DNA of 42,659 bases from JBBPYR01 sp038199755. Lineage in GTDB: Bacteria; Chloroflexota; Ktedonobacteria; Ktedonobacterales; Ktedonobacteraceae. Shown piece by piece: positions 7,400 to 15,029 of this stretch. Where the stretch lies: the NCBI GenBank assembly GCA_038199755.1, contig JBBPYR010000275.1, forward strand, positions 1 to 42,659, read 5' to 3'. The notes beneath the pieces are model-generated. The model saw only the letters and a program-made list of their open reading frames with translations. It ran no database searches and was not told the DNA's origin. The stretch's first letter is position 1, and every line of letters starts with the position of its first letter. The position numbers and the translations under genes are program-made.

Positions 7400-9874
7400 A
7401 TGTTGGAACAAAAAGGTTTATTGGCAGGCCTTAACGAACCGCAACGTAGGGCCGTAACGACAACACAGGGACCGGTGCTGATTCTGGCTGGTCCTGGTAG
7501 TGGTAAAACCCGCGTCATCACTCACCGTATCGCCTATATGGTGCAGGAAGAACACATCTCGCCATGGCGCATTTTGGCTGTGACATTTACCAATAAGGCC
7601 GCGAAAGAGATGCGCGAACGCTTGGAAAAGCTGGTTGGCCTGAACGAATCAAAGGAAATGATGATTGGCACCTTCCATGCTATTTGTGCGCGTATTTTGC
7701 GTATTGAAGCCGATTATCTTCTCCCGTGGGGGCTGACGCGCTCGTTTGTCATTTATGATACTGACGATCAGATAACGCTGGTGAAACAGGCGATCAAAGA
7801 TTTGAGTCTGGATGAAAAACAGCATCGCCCCAACACTATTCAAGCGCTTATCTCGCGTGCCAAGAACGAGTTGTTGATACCAGAACAGATGGCTGAGCAA
7901 GCGAATAAGTACAGTGAAGAGGTGGCCGCCCGTGTGTATAAGGGGTATCAGAAGTTGTTGCGTAGCAATAATGGTGTCGATTTCGACGACTTACTGATGA
8001 TGACCGAGCAGTTATGGCGACGTGAACCGGAGGTGCTCTACAAGTATCAGCGGCGTTGGCACTATATTCACGTGGACGAGTTTCAGGATTGTAATTTGCC
8101 GCAGTACAAGTTGATTCGCTTGCTCGGTTATGGTACCGATGACCATCATGAGGGGTTGCGCAATGTCTGCGTTGTGGGCGACGATGACCAGATGATTTAT
8201 ACGTGGCGCGGAGCCAGTGCCGAAAATGTTTTGCGCTTTGAGCGCGACTTTCCGCAGGCGAAGATTATTATGCTGGAACAAAATTATCGTTCCACGCAAA
8301 CGATTCTGGATGCCGCGCAAGGAGTGGTGCGGCGTAACCGCTTGCGTAAGGATAAGAAACTGTGGACTGCCCAGGGTGCTGGCGAGAAAGTCATCCTGCA
8401 TGAGGCATATAACGAGGTGCAGGAGGCAGAATATGCCGCCCGCGAAATCTTGCGTTTGCAGGCCCGCAGCGAAATTCAAAAACTGGGTGAGGTGGCGGTA
8501 ATGTATCGCACGAATGCCCAGTCACGCGCCTTAGAAGAGCAATTTCTGCATTTGAACATTCCTTATAAGGTGATTGGCAGCCGCAAGTTCTACGAACGCA
8601 AAGAAATTAAGGACATGCTAGGCTACCTGCGGGTGCTGGCAAATCCTAATGATGACGTCAGTTTGCTGCGCATCATCAATGTGCCGAACCGCAAGATCGG
8701 CCCGCGCACCATCGGCGAGCTACAGAGCTGGGCGAGCCAACGCAATACCTCACTTTACGATGCTGTACAAAAGATTGAAGAGCATCCGACCCTGGGAAAA
8801 GCGGGCAAAAATGCGTTAGCTATCTTTAGCAAGTTGATGGTAGACCTGACAGGCTCGATTGACGAACTCACCTTGCCTGAACTGATTGACCGCATCACTG
8901 AGCGCACAGGTTATGGAGCCGAGTTACGCGCATCGTCTGAGATCGAGGGTGAGCTTGATCGCTGGGCCAACGTGCTGGAATTGCGCAACATTGCTGATGA
9001 CTATGCCGCGATTGAGACACGCACCGCCCTTGAACTGTATCTGGAAAATGTCGCCCTCGTTGGAGGTGCTGATACTGCGCAGACCAGCGAAGATGGCACG
9101 CTTTTCAACGAAGACAATGGCGATGCTGTTACGCTGATTACGCTGCACGCAGCGAAGGGGCTGGAATATCCCGTGGTCTTCATCGTGGGCATGGACGAGG
9201 GATCGCTGCCTCATTCGCGCTCGGTGAGCAAGCCGGAACAATTGGAAGAGGAACGACGCTTGGCCTATGTTGGCTTTACTCGGGCGATGAAACGCTTATA
9301 TCTGGTACGGGCACGCCGTCGCTCGCTCTTTGGCGAGACGCAGACGACTATTCCGTCGCGCTTTCTGGATGACATTCCGCTTAATGTGATGGCGAATACA
9401 GGCGGGGCCGCTGGCTCGATGCCGCGTAGTGCGGCTACAAACTCCACGCTACAACGGCGTGTGAATTGGGATGACGACTACAATCAGGATACCTATGGTC
9501 AGCGTGATACGGGTCGCGTGATTGGCAGTGGTAACGCACCGAAGAGCAATCCCGCGGCACCTAAGTGGTCGTCGCCACCACCAGCGGCTCCACGACCGGG
9601 CTATCCGTCGTCTGCGACGGTGCCACCAGCGGCCCCTCGTAGCGGGGGCAGTGGGGGCAGTGGTAGTGGCAAAACGCCGACACCACCGATACCACCAGCG
9701 AAGCCCAAAGGTCAACAGTTCAAGGCGGGCGATAAAGTGCGCCACAATCTGTTCGGCGAGGGCATTGTGCTGAAAAGCGAGATGGAGGCGAGCACAGAGT
9801 TTGTGGATGTGCAGTTTCATCAATATGGGAAGAAGCGACTCAGCATGGACTTCGCCAAACTAGAGAAGCTGTAA
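7400..9874 (+). CDS. pcrA: ATP-dependent 3'-5' DNA helicase PcrA/UvrD
   Basis: PcrA is a superfamily 1A helicase that removes RecA filaments and acts in excision repair, rolling-circle replication and at stalled RNA polymerase. The 824-residue product shows the Q motif (11-19, LNEPQRRAV), Walker A AGPGSGKT (30-37), the motif II sequence DEFQD near 225, QNYRST near 294, TLHAAKGLEYPVVF near 580 and VGFTRAMKRLYL near 623. A Pro/Gly/Ser-rich linker (about 690-772) leads to a C-terminal Tudor-like domain (about 774-824, KAGDKVRHNLFGEGIVL) known in PcrA to contact RNA polymerase. The ATG at 7400 is preferred over the GTG at 7394, because GGAG at 7389-7392 is seven bases from it. A perfect 48-bp palindrome follows the stop by 18 bases. 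Confidence 0.96.
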   Translation: MLEQKGLLAGLNEPQRRAVTTTQGPVLILAGPGSGKTRVITHRIAYMVQEEHISPWRILAVTFTNKAAKEMRERLEKLVGLNESKEMMIGTFHAICARILRIEADYLLPWGLTRSFVIYDTDDQITLVKQAIKDLSLDEKQHRPNTIQALISRAKNELLIPEQMAEQANKYSEEVAARVYKGYQKLLRSNNGVDFDDLLMMTEQLWRREPEVLYKYQRRWHYIHVDEFQDCNLPQYKLIRLLGYGTDDHHEGLRNVCVVGDDDQMIYTWRGASAENVLRFERDFPQAKIIMLEQNYRSTQTILDAAQGVVRRNRLRKDKKLWTAQGAGEKVILHEAYNEVQEAEYAAREILRLQARSEIQKLGEVAVMYRTNAQSRALEEQFLHLNIPYKVIGSRKFYERKEIKDMLGYLRVLANPNDDVSLLRIINVPNRKIGPRTIGELQSWASQRNTSLYDAVQKIEEHPTLGKAGKNALAIFSKLMVDLTGSIDELTLPELIDRITERTGYGAELRASSEIEGELDRWANVLELRNIADDYAAIETRTALELYLENVALVGGADTAQTSEDGTLFNEDNGDAVTLITLHAAKGLEYPVVFIVGMDEGSLPHSRSVSKPEQLEEERRLAYVGFTRAMKRLYLVRARRRSLFGETQTTIPSRFLDDIPLNVMANTGGAAGSMPRSAATNSTLQRRVNWDDDYNQDTYGQRDTGRVIGSGNAPKSNPAAPKWSSPPPAAPRPGYPSSATVPPAAPRSGGSGGSGSGKTPTPPIPPAKPKGQQFKAGDKVRHNLFGEGIVLKSEMEASTEFVDVQFHQYGKKRLSMDFAKLEKL

Positions 9875-9892
9875 GATAGAGTGCAGAGCCAC

Positions 9893-9940
9893 CAGAGCAC
9901 ACTTGCATGCTAGCCATGGCTAGCATGCAAGTGTGCTCTG
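9893..9940. terminator. Perfect 48-bp palindrome, bidirectional terminator
   Basis: All 48 bases read the same on both strands, with arms of 24 bp and no spacer, centred on CCATGG at 9914-9919. It fills the space between the convergent pcrA and relE-type genes, one base from the toxin stop codon. The absence of a spacer makes it a true palindrome that could also extrude as a cruciform. Confidence 0.75.
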
Positions 9941-9941
9941 T

Positions 9942-10274
9942 TTACTCTGGTTCTTTGCCAAGCAGTCCTAAACGTACAAGCTTTCTGGCTAGCTCATAGA
10001 TATCAGTTTTATCGCCTTCTTTCCGAATACCTAGAGCAACGATGCTTACAATAACTTTCTTGGCCTCTATTTTATAAAGCACGCGGTAGCGTTGCCCTAC
10101 AGCACGAAGGCTACGAAAACCTGCTAAATCGCCTATCATTGGCTTGCCTTGCTTCTCAGGTTCCTGTCGTAAGGATTCGATACGTTTAGCGATGCTTTCT
10201 CGTATGCGCGTATCTTTGATTGCAGTCAATTGCTTTTCCGCGATAGGAAGAATGATAATCTGCCAATCGGTCAC
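9942..10274 (-). CDS. RelE/ParE-superfamily toxin
   Basis: RelE-type toxins are small proteins that cut mRNA on the ribosome or, in ParE members, poison gyrase. The 110-residue product has the family pattern: W-x-I-I-I-L-P-I-A-E-K-Q-L at the N-terminus, then LAGFRSLRAVGQRYRVLYKI and VSIVALGIRKEGDKTDIYE. The basic residues of the RSLR and RYRVLY region fit the RelE group. It overlaps the upstream antitoxin gene by four bases (ATGA), so the two are translationally coupled. It is longer than a minimal RelE (about 85-95) because of a C-terminal tail, ELARKLVRLGLLGKEPE. No frame break is seen, so the pair looks functional. Confidence 0.9.
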   Translation of the reverse strand: MTDWQIIILPIAEKQLTAIKDTRIRESIAKRIESLRQEPEKQGKPMIGDLAGFRSLRAVGQRYRVLYKIEAKKVIVSIVALGIRKEGDKTDIYELARKLVRLGLLGKEPE

Positions 10275-10543
10275 AACCCTAAGTCCTTCTTTACTTCTTC
10301 CCAGGGTCGGCCTTTGCCTTCGTTTAACTCTTGAACGCCTTGGCGAAATGCGGCCATTAACTCAGGGTCACTCATGACTTCGAGTGTTTCCATTAGCGAT
10401 TCGTAAAGCTCCCAAGGCAAAATTGCCATAACAGGTTTCCCGTGACGCGTAACCGTGACGGTTTCAGGGTCTTGCTCAAAGTGTTCAGGCAAGCGTGTAA
10501 TCGCGTCTCGTATCTCAGAAATCGAGTAGATGTTGTCGAGCAT
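10271..10543 (-). CDS. Phd/YefM-family antitoxin
   Basis: The 90-residue protein is the antitoxin partner of the overlapping RelE-type gene. Its N-terminus (YSISEIRDAITRLPEHFEQD) and the segment TVTVTRHGKPVMAILPWELY are the Phd/YefM DNA-binding fold. The acidic C-terminal half, with the predicted helix ESLMETLEVMSDPELMAAFR, would wrap the toxin. AAGGAG lies ten bases before the ATG. Such antitoxins, alone and with the toxin, bind palindromes in their own promoter; the palindromes at 10558-10605 are the likely operator. Confidence 0.9.
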   Translation of the reverse strand: MLDNIYSISEIRDAITRLPEHFEQDPETVTVTRHGKPVMAILPWELYESLMETLEVMSDPELMAAFRQGVQELNEGKGRPWEEVKKDLGL

Positions 10544-10557
10544 AGAATAGGTTCTCC

Positions 10558-10605
10558 TTGTCTATTTAATTGTACAATTAAACGTACAAACAGTCAAATA
10601 GACAA
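10558..10605 (-). promoter_or_regulatory. Promoter and nested-palindrome operator of the toxin-antitoxin pair
   Basis: On the minus strand TTGACT (10597-10592) and TACAAT (10574-10569) are separated by exactly 17 bases. An 18-bp perfect palindrome (10565-10582, core TTAATTGTACAATTAA) covers the -10 box. An outer 10-bp inverted repeat (10558-10567 and 10596-10605, TTGTCTATTT and its complement) brackets the whole promoter. This is the layout expected for autorepression by the antitoxin complex. Confidence 0.7.
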
Positions 10606-10606
10606 A

Positions 10607-12196
10607 TTATTCGTGCTCCACGTGGCCGCCAGTCATGAGGATGCCTAGTTCTTCTTCGGTGGCTTCGGGTCCGACGATATCGACGATCTGGCCCTCGTAC
10701 ATGACGGCGATGCGGTCGGAGAGGGAGCGGATTTCGTCTAGCTCGGCGGAGACGAGCAGGACGGCTTTTCCGGCGTCGCGCTGCTCGATCAGGCGGCGAT
10801 GGATGAATTCAATGGCTCCGATATCGACGCCACGGGTCGGTTGGGCGGCGATCAAGGCGACGGGGTCGCTGGAAAACTCGCGTGCGATGATGACTTTTTG
10901 CTGGTTGCCACCGGAGAGGGAGCGGGCTGGTGCTTCTGCTGAGGGCGTACGTACATCAAAGTCTGTTATCAGGCGTTGTGCCCAGGTTCGTATGTTACGT
11001 AGTAGGAGCACGAGGCCGTTCCAGGAAAAGGGCGCGAGGCGTTGTCGTCCCAGGATGGAGTTGTCTTCGATGGATTCGGTCATGACCAAGCCACTGCCAC
11101 GGCGATCTTCTGGAATATGGGCAAGCCCAGCTTGGCGCACACCGCGTGCATCCATGCCTGTGACGATACGCTCAATACCTGCTTGCCCGGCTTTGATGGG
11201 CGTAATGCAGATCTTCCCCTGCGTTGAGGGGCTCATACCACTGAGCACTTCGACGAGCTCTGTTTGGCCGTTGCCCTCGACACCAGCGATGCCGAGAATT
11301 TCGCCTGAATGAACGTCGAGATTGACGCCATGGAGTACTTCAAGACCACGATCTGAGAGGGCGTGCAGGTTTTCAACGTGCATCACGATGGGACCGGGGT
11401 GTGCGGGCGTCTTGTTGACACGCAGCAATACCTCGCGACCTACCATTGTGCGGGCGATTTCGGCTTGATTAGTTTCACGCGTGACGAGTTCACCAACGTT
11501 TTTGCCGCGCCTCATGACGGTGATGTTATCGGTGAGTTCTAGCACCTCGCGCAATTTATGGGTGATGAAGATGATGGTTTTTCCCTGCTTGACCAGCCCA
11601 CGCAACACCGAGAACAGTTCAAACGTTTCCTGTGGGGTGAGCACGCCCGTTGGCTCGTCCATAATCAGAATGTCGGCACCACGATAGAGCACTTTGAGGA
11701 TTTCTACCCGCTGCTGCTGACCCACGGAGAGCTTTTCGATACGTACATCGGGATCGATGGGCAGGCCATATTGTTTGCTCAAGGCGAGGATATCTGCGCG
11801 TGCCCTCTTGACGTTATAGGTAGCTCCTAGACCACCGGGTTCGCGTCCGAGCACAATATTTTCGGCTACTGTAAGTGGTGGGATGAGCATAAAATGTTGG
11901 TGGACCATGCCGATACCGAGGCGAATGGAGTCACGTGGGCCATTGATATGCACGATGTTGCCATTGACGAGAATCTCGCCGCTATCGGGCCGAAGCAGCC
12001 CGTAAAGGATGTTCATGAGCGTGGATTTGCCTGCGCCATTCTCACCGACCAGGGCGTGAATCTCACCCTGACGTACCTTGAGGTTGACATGATCGTTTGC
12101 CACTACGCCCGGCCATGCCTTTGTGATGTTGCGCATCTCGATGGCGAAGGGTGCTGGACGCTCTACAGTAAGCGTGGTTGCGCTACGTTCTTGCAT
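10607..12196 (-). CDS. Nucleoside-type ABC transporter ATPase with two ABC domains
   Basis: This is the energising subunit of an importer related to Bacillus NupO/YufO and Lactococcus NupA, in the same superfamily as RbsA. The first ABC domain has GENGAGKSTLMNILYGL (Walker A), the signature LSVGQQQRVEILKVL, LIMDEPTGVLTP and FITHKL. The second has the characteristic GVEGNGQTELVEVLSG loop, LSGGNQQKVIIAREF and LIAAQPTRGVDIGA, in which D/E residues are changed as usual for this subfamily. The product is 529 residues, a normal length. AGGGAGAGAG precedes the ATG. The gene is last in an operon with two permeases, 14 bases after the second. Confidence 0.93.
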   Translation of the reverse strand: MQERSATTLTVERPAPFAIEMRNITKAWPGVVANDHVNLKVRQGEIHALVGENGAGKSTLMNILYGLLRPDSGEILVNGNIVHINGPRDSIRLGIGMVHQHFMLIPPLTVAENIVLGREPGGLGATYNVKRARADILALSKQYGLPIDPDVRIEKLSVGQQQRVEILKVLYRGADILIMDEPTGVLTPQETFELFSVLRGLVKQGKTIIFITHKLREVLELTDNITVMRRGKNVGELVTRETNQAEIARTMVGREVLLRVNKTPAHPGPIVMHVENLHALSDRGLEVLHGVNLDVHSGEILGIAGVEGNGQTELVEVLSGMSPSTQGKICITPIKAGQAGIERIVTGMDARGVRQAGLAHIPEDRRGSGLVMTESIEDNSILGRQRLAPFSWNGLVLLLRNIRTWAQRLITDFDVRTPSAEAPARSLSGGNQQKVIIAREFSSDPVALIAAQPTRGVDIGAIEFIHRRLIEQRDAGKAVLLVSAELDEIRSLSDRIAVMYEGQIVDIVGPEATEEELGILMTGGHVEHE

Positions 12197-12210
12197 ATTC
12201 TCTCTCCCTT

Positions 12211-13158
12211 TTATTCTGAGGCCGGATCATAGGGGATGCCATCAGCGGCTGGCGCAACGGTTCTGCCTACCAGACCTACTAGTGCCACTAATGTGAGTAG
12301 ATAGGGCAGTGTGCTCAGCAGATTTGCCGAGATGCCGGTTTCCTGTAAGCGTGGGCTCAAGGCCTCGCCTAGGCCAAAGATCAGGCAGGCGATACCAACG
12401 CCCCACGGGGTATATTTGCCAAAGATGACGGCAGCCAGGGCTATAAAGCCTGTGCCAGCGGTCATGTTGGAGGTGAAGATACCCGCGATCCCTAGTGAGA
12501 GGAAGGCACCGCCCAGTCCTGCCAGTAGGCCACTACTGATAACACAAAGGTAACGGACCAAGCGTACATTGACGCCAGCTGTATCTGCCGCCTGTGGTTG
12601 TTCGCCCACGGCCCGAATGCGCAAACCGATGTTGGTGTTGAAGAGCAGAAACTGAATGCCGATCAAAATGAGAATGGCAAGATAGAAGATGATGTTTTGC
12701 TGGAAAAGGACAGGGCCAATAAATGGAATAGTGGTGAGCGGTCCCCAAGAGACGATAGGCAGGCGCAGACTCGCTTTTAATGAGGGAATGCCTTGATCGT
12801 TGGTTTGAATGAAGTTCAGATAATTGGTTAAGCCGAGGGCTGCAATGTTAATGGCGATGCCGCTGACAATCTGGTCAGCTTTGAAGTTGATGGAGACGAT
12901 GGCGTGGACAAGGGCGATCAAGCCACCCGCGATCATTGCTCCAATTACGCCGAGCACGACACTGCCCGTTGCTAGGGCGACGGCGACGCCCGCATAGCAA
13001 CCGGTGAGCATTAGTCCTTCGATGGCAATATTTGCGACGCCGCTGCGCTCTGAGATCACGCCGCCGAGGGCAGGGATGAGCAGCAGGGCGCCGAATTGCA
13101 AGGCAGCGGCCCACAGGTCGCTAGAAATAAGTACATGTCCTACTATTTGAAAAAACAC
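12211..13158 (-). CDS. ABC transporter permease, nucleoside/simple-sugar type (second permease)
   Basis: The 315-residue, very hydrophobic protein resembles NupQ/YufQ (BPD_transp_2 family). It begins in LWAAALQFGALLLIPALGGV and contains SGVANIAIEGLMLTG, a conserved cytoplasmic coupling segment, then NIGLRIRAVGEQPQAADTAG, also typical. About eight to nine membrane segments are visible. The GTG start at 13158 lies two bases after the stop of the first permease, with GGAG eight bases before it inside that gene, so the two are coupled and probably form a heterodimer. Confidence 0.9.
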   Translation of the reverse strand: MFFQIVGHVLISSDLWAAALQFGALLLIPALGGVISERSGVANIAIEGLMLTGCYAGVAVALATGSVVLGVIGAMIAGGLIALVHAIVSINFKADQIVSGIAINIAALGLTNYLNFIQTNDQGIPSLKASLRLPIVSWGPLTTIPFIGPVLFQQNIIFYLAILILIGIQFLLFNTNIGLRIRAVGEQPQAADTAGVNVRLVRYLCVISSGLLAGLGGAFLSLGIAGIFTSNMTAGTGFIALAAVIFGKYTPWGVGIACLIFGLGEALSPRLQETGISANLLSTLPYLLTLVALVGLVGRTVAPAADGIPYDPASE

Positions 13159-13160
13159 GA

Positions 13161-14468
13161 TTAGCTCTCCTCTCGAACATTGGTGGCCGAACTGCTGGGG
13201 GCCGCTGAGGTGCCGTTGTCATCTGGGTCATCTAATGTTAGCGGTTCAATCGTGGCGGGTCCAGCCAGGTCTGGCACGATAGGTGGTTTGCGGCTCAAGC
13301 GTGTCCAGCGCGGTAGAGAGCGTTGAATGATGGGCAAGAATTCGGCGGCGATACTAAAGAGGACTAGGGCTTGAATGATATAGACGAGATCGCCAGGGAT
13401 GCCCGCGCTCAACTGCATGATGCCGCCACCTTGACGCAGGCCCCCGAAGAGCAGCGCGGCGAGCAGAATACCAATAGAGGTTGTGCGCCCTAAGAGGGAG
13501 ACGCCAATGGCATCAAAGCCGGTCGAGTCGAGGCTGAAGGTGGTGCCGATAAGCTGGTTTGGAAACTGCCCCATTAGCCGGAGGGCTCCGGCTAGTCCAG
13601 CGAAGGCACCCGCTAAGGCCATGACGTAGAACAGGTTGCGTTTAATGGGAATACCTGCGTAGCGTGCAGCCTTTGGGTTTTGCCCGATGACACGAATCTC
13701 GTAGCCGAAGGTGGTTCGTGCGGCGATGAACCAATAGATGACTAGGGCTACCAGTATGAGGATAAAGCTGACATCGGCACGGTAGCTGTCGGGCGAGGGT
13801 ATCTTGCCGAGAAACGTGCCGAGGGTGGCGTTATAGAAATTGGCGATGGTGGGCAAGGTAGCCTGTGGGGGGAGCGAAGAGGTTTGATTGGCCTGATTAG
13901 GGGCTTTGAGTGGACCCGCGATAAGATAATCGGTGAAATAAAAAGCGGTCCAGTTGAGCATGATGGTGGTAACGACCTCGTGTGCGCCACGCCATGCTTT
14001 GAGAATGCCAACAATGCCACCCCAGAGGGCACCTGCGAGCATGCTGCCGATAATCATGAGGGGAATGAGCAGCCAACTTGGTAATGCCTGGCCACTAAAA
14101 CCTATGACGCCCGCTACCGTCGCGCCGATGGCTAGCTGACCAGCGGCTCCAATATTGAAGAGGCCAGCGCGATAGGCAATTGAAACAGAAATACCCGCCA
14201 GTATCAATGGCCCAACGCGCACGAGGGTGGCGGATGTGCTACCCAGGTCGCCAAAAGAGCCTGAGAAGAGGGCTTGAAAAGCACCAGTTACGGTGGTGAA
14301 GCGGTCGCCGAGTGAGCCGGGCGAGGTAATCATAATAACAATGCCGCCAGCAATCATTGCTAACAGCACTGCGAAAAGGGGGCGTCCTGCCGCGGCTCCC
14401 AGGCGTTGGAGCCAGAGCATAAACTTTGACGCAGGAGTGGTCCTGCGTTGCACGGTTGGCATTGCCAT
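13161..14468 (-). CDS. ABC transporter permease, nucleoside/simple-sugar type (first permease)
   Basis: This 435-residue membrane protein resembles NupP/YufP. It has a basic cytoplasmic N-terminus, about ten hydrophobic segments, the conserved FNIGAAGQLAIGA motif and GYEIRVIGQNPKAARYAGIP. The C-terminus is a hydrophilic tail rich in Pro, Asp and Ser (about 395-435). I start at the ATG at 14468, since AGGAG is eight bases upstream and a longer version would need a TTG codon. It is the first gene of the operon permease-permease-ATPase. No Bmp-family substrate-binding lipoprotein, which normally belongs to such operons, is found on either side. Confidence 0.9.
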   Translation of the reverse strand: MAMPTVQRRTTPASKFMLWLQRLGAAAGRPLFAVLLAMIAGGIVIMITSPGSLGDRFTTVTGAFQALFSGSFGDLGSTSATLVRVGPLILAGISVSIAYRAGLFNIGAAGQLAIGATVAGVIGFSGQALPSWLLIPLMIIGSMLAGALWGGIVGILKAWRGAHEVVTTIMLNWTAFYFTDYLIAGPLKAPNQANQTSSLPPQATLPTIANFYNATLGTFLGKIPSPDSYRADVSFILILVALVIYWFIAARTTFGYEIRVIGQNPKAARYAGIPIKRNLFYVMALAGAFAGLAGALRLMGQFPNQLIGTTFSLDSTGFDAIGVSLLGRTTSIGILLAALLFGGLRQGGGIMQLSAGIPGDLVYIIQALVLFSIAAEFLPIIQRSLPRWTRLSRKPPIVPDLAGPATIEPLTLDDPDDNGTSAAPSSSATNVREES

Positions 14469-14515
14469 GTGCAATTCTCCTGTACGATAAAAAATGAACA
14501 AAATCCCGTGTCACT

Positions 14516-14544
14516 ATCATAGCATTAGTGTTCGTTAGACACAA
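14516..14544 (-). promoter_or_regulatory. Candidate promoter of the ABC importer operon
   Basis: On the minus strand TTGTGT (14544-14539) and TATGAT (14521-14516) are 17 bases apart, giving a leader of about 40 bases. About 80 bases further up, GCAATTG-TG-CAATTGC (14625-14640) forms a 7-bp inverted repeat that could be an operator. Confidence 0.45.
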
Positions 14545-14895
14545 GTATTGGCTGAGGAACGATATTCCTATTGTCCATTGTACAGACATGCGATGCCAGA
14601 GCTGTTGCACCATCCCTGCATGATGCAATTGTGCAATTGCGGCGACCTTGACATTATGCCGATGGTATGATATATTCATGTTAGCTCCGAAGGAATGTAC
14701 TACATTCTGCCAACTCAGTCCCACTGGTTTCCAATCTCATACCATGTGTCGTGACGTACATATGCTTCGGTATAACGGCTCATACCTCTTACACTCACCG
14801 ACGTTATCGGTTTGGTTGCCATACGTGATGTGCAAGGTGCCTCAATTTTTGTGAAAAACAAAACAACCGTGCGAAAACAGTAGATATTACCTATA
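14545..14895. other. Divergent intergenic region between the ABC operon and rho
   Basis: About 350 bases hold the inverted repeat at 14625-14640 and no convincing gene. I looked for a purine riboswitch, because the importer is nucleoside-like, but the conserved core was not found on the minus strand. Confidence 0.4.
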
Positions 14896-14923
14896 TTGAT
14901 ACTGAACGTAGCATTCCTATATA
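14896..14923 (+). promoter_or_regulatory. Candidate promoter of rho
   Basis: TTGATA (14896-14901) and TATATA (14918-14923) are 16 bases apart. The predicted transcript begins near 14930 and contains the strong ribosome site AAAGGAG (14977-14983) before the short leader ORF. Confidence 0.45.
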
Positions 14924-14990
14924 GACGTAGTAACCCCGATACGTACATTTCCACTGAACAATTCTGGTTCAAACAGAAAGGAGAATGAGC

Positions 14991-15029
14991 GTGTTCTTCA
15001 CTGAATGTGCTCTGCCCCATACAACGTGA
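14991..15029 (+). CDS. Short leader ORF overlapping the rho start
   Basis: The only strong ribosome site in front of rho (AAAGGAG, 14977-14983) is not correctly spaced for any rho start codon. It is seven bases before the GTG at 14991, which opens a 12-codon ORF reading M/V-FFTECALPHTT. Its TGA (15027-15029) overlaps the GTG at 15026 that would start rho, in the arrangement GTGA. An ATG at 14985 in the same frame is too close to the site. E. coli rho also has a leader ORF, rhoL, although that resemblance is only positional. The peptide itself has no recognisable function, and coupling is an inference. Confidence 0.35.
   Translation: MFFTECALPHTT

Noticed and set aside
14469..14760. Purine riboswitch before the nucleoside-type ABC operon
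   Set aside because: The conserved junction and loop sequences of purine riboswitches were not found on the minus strand.
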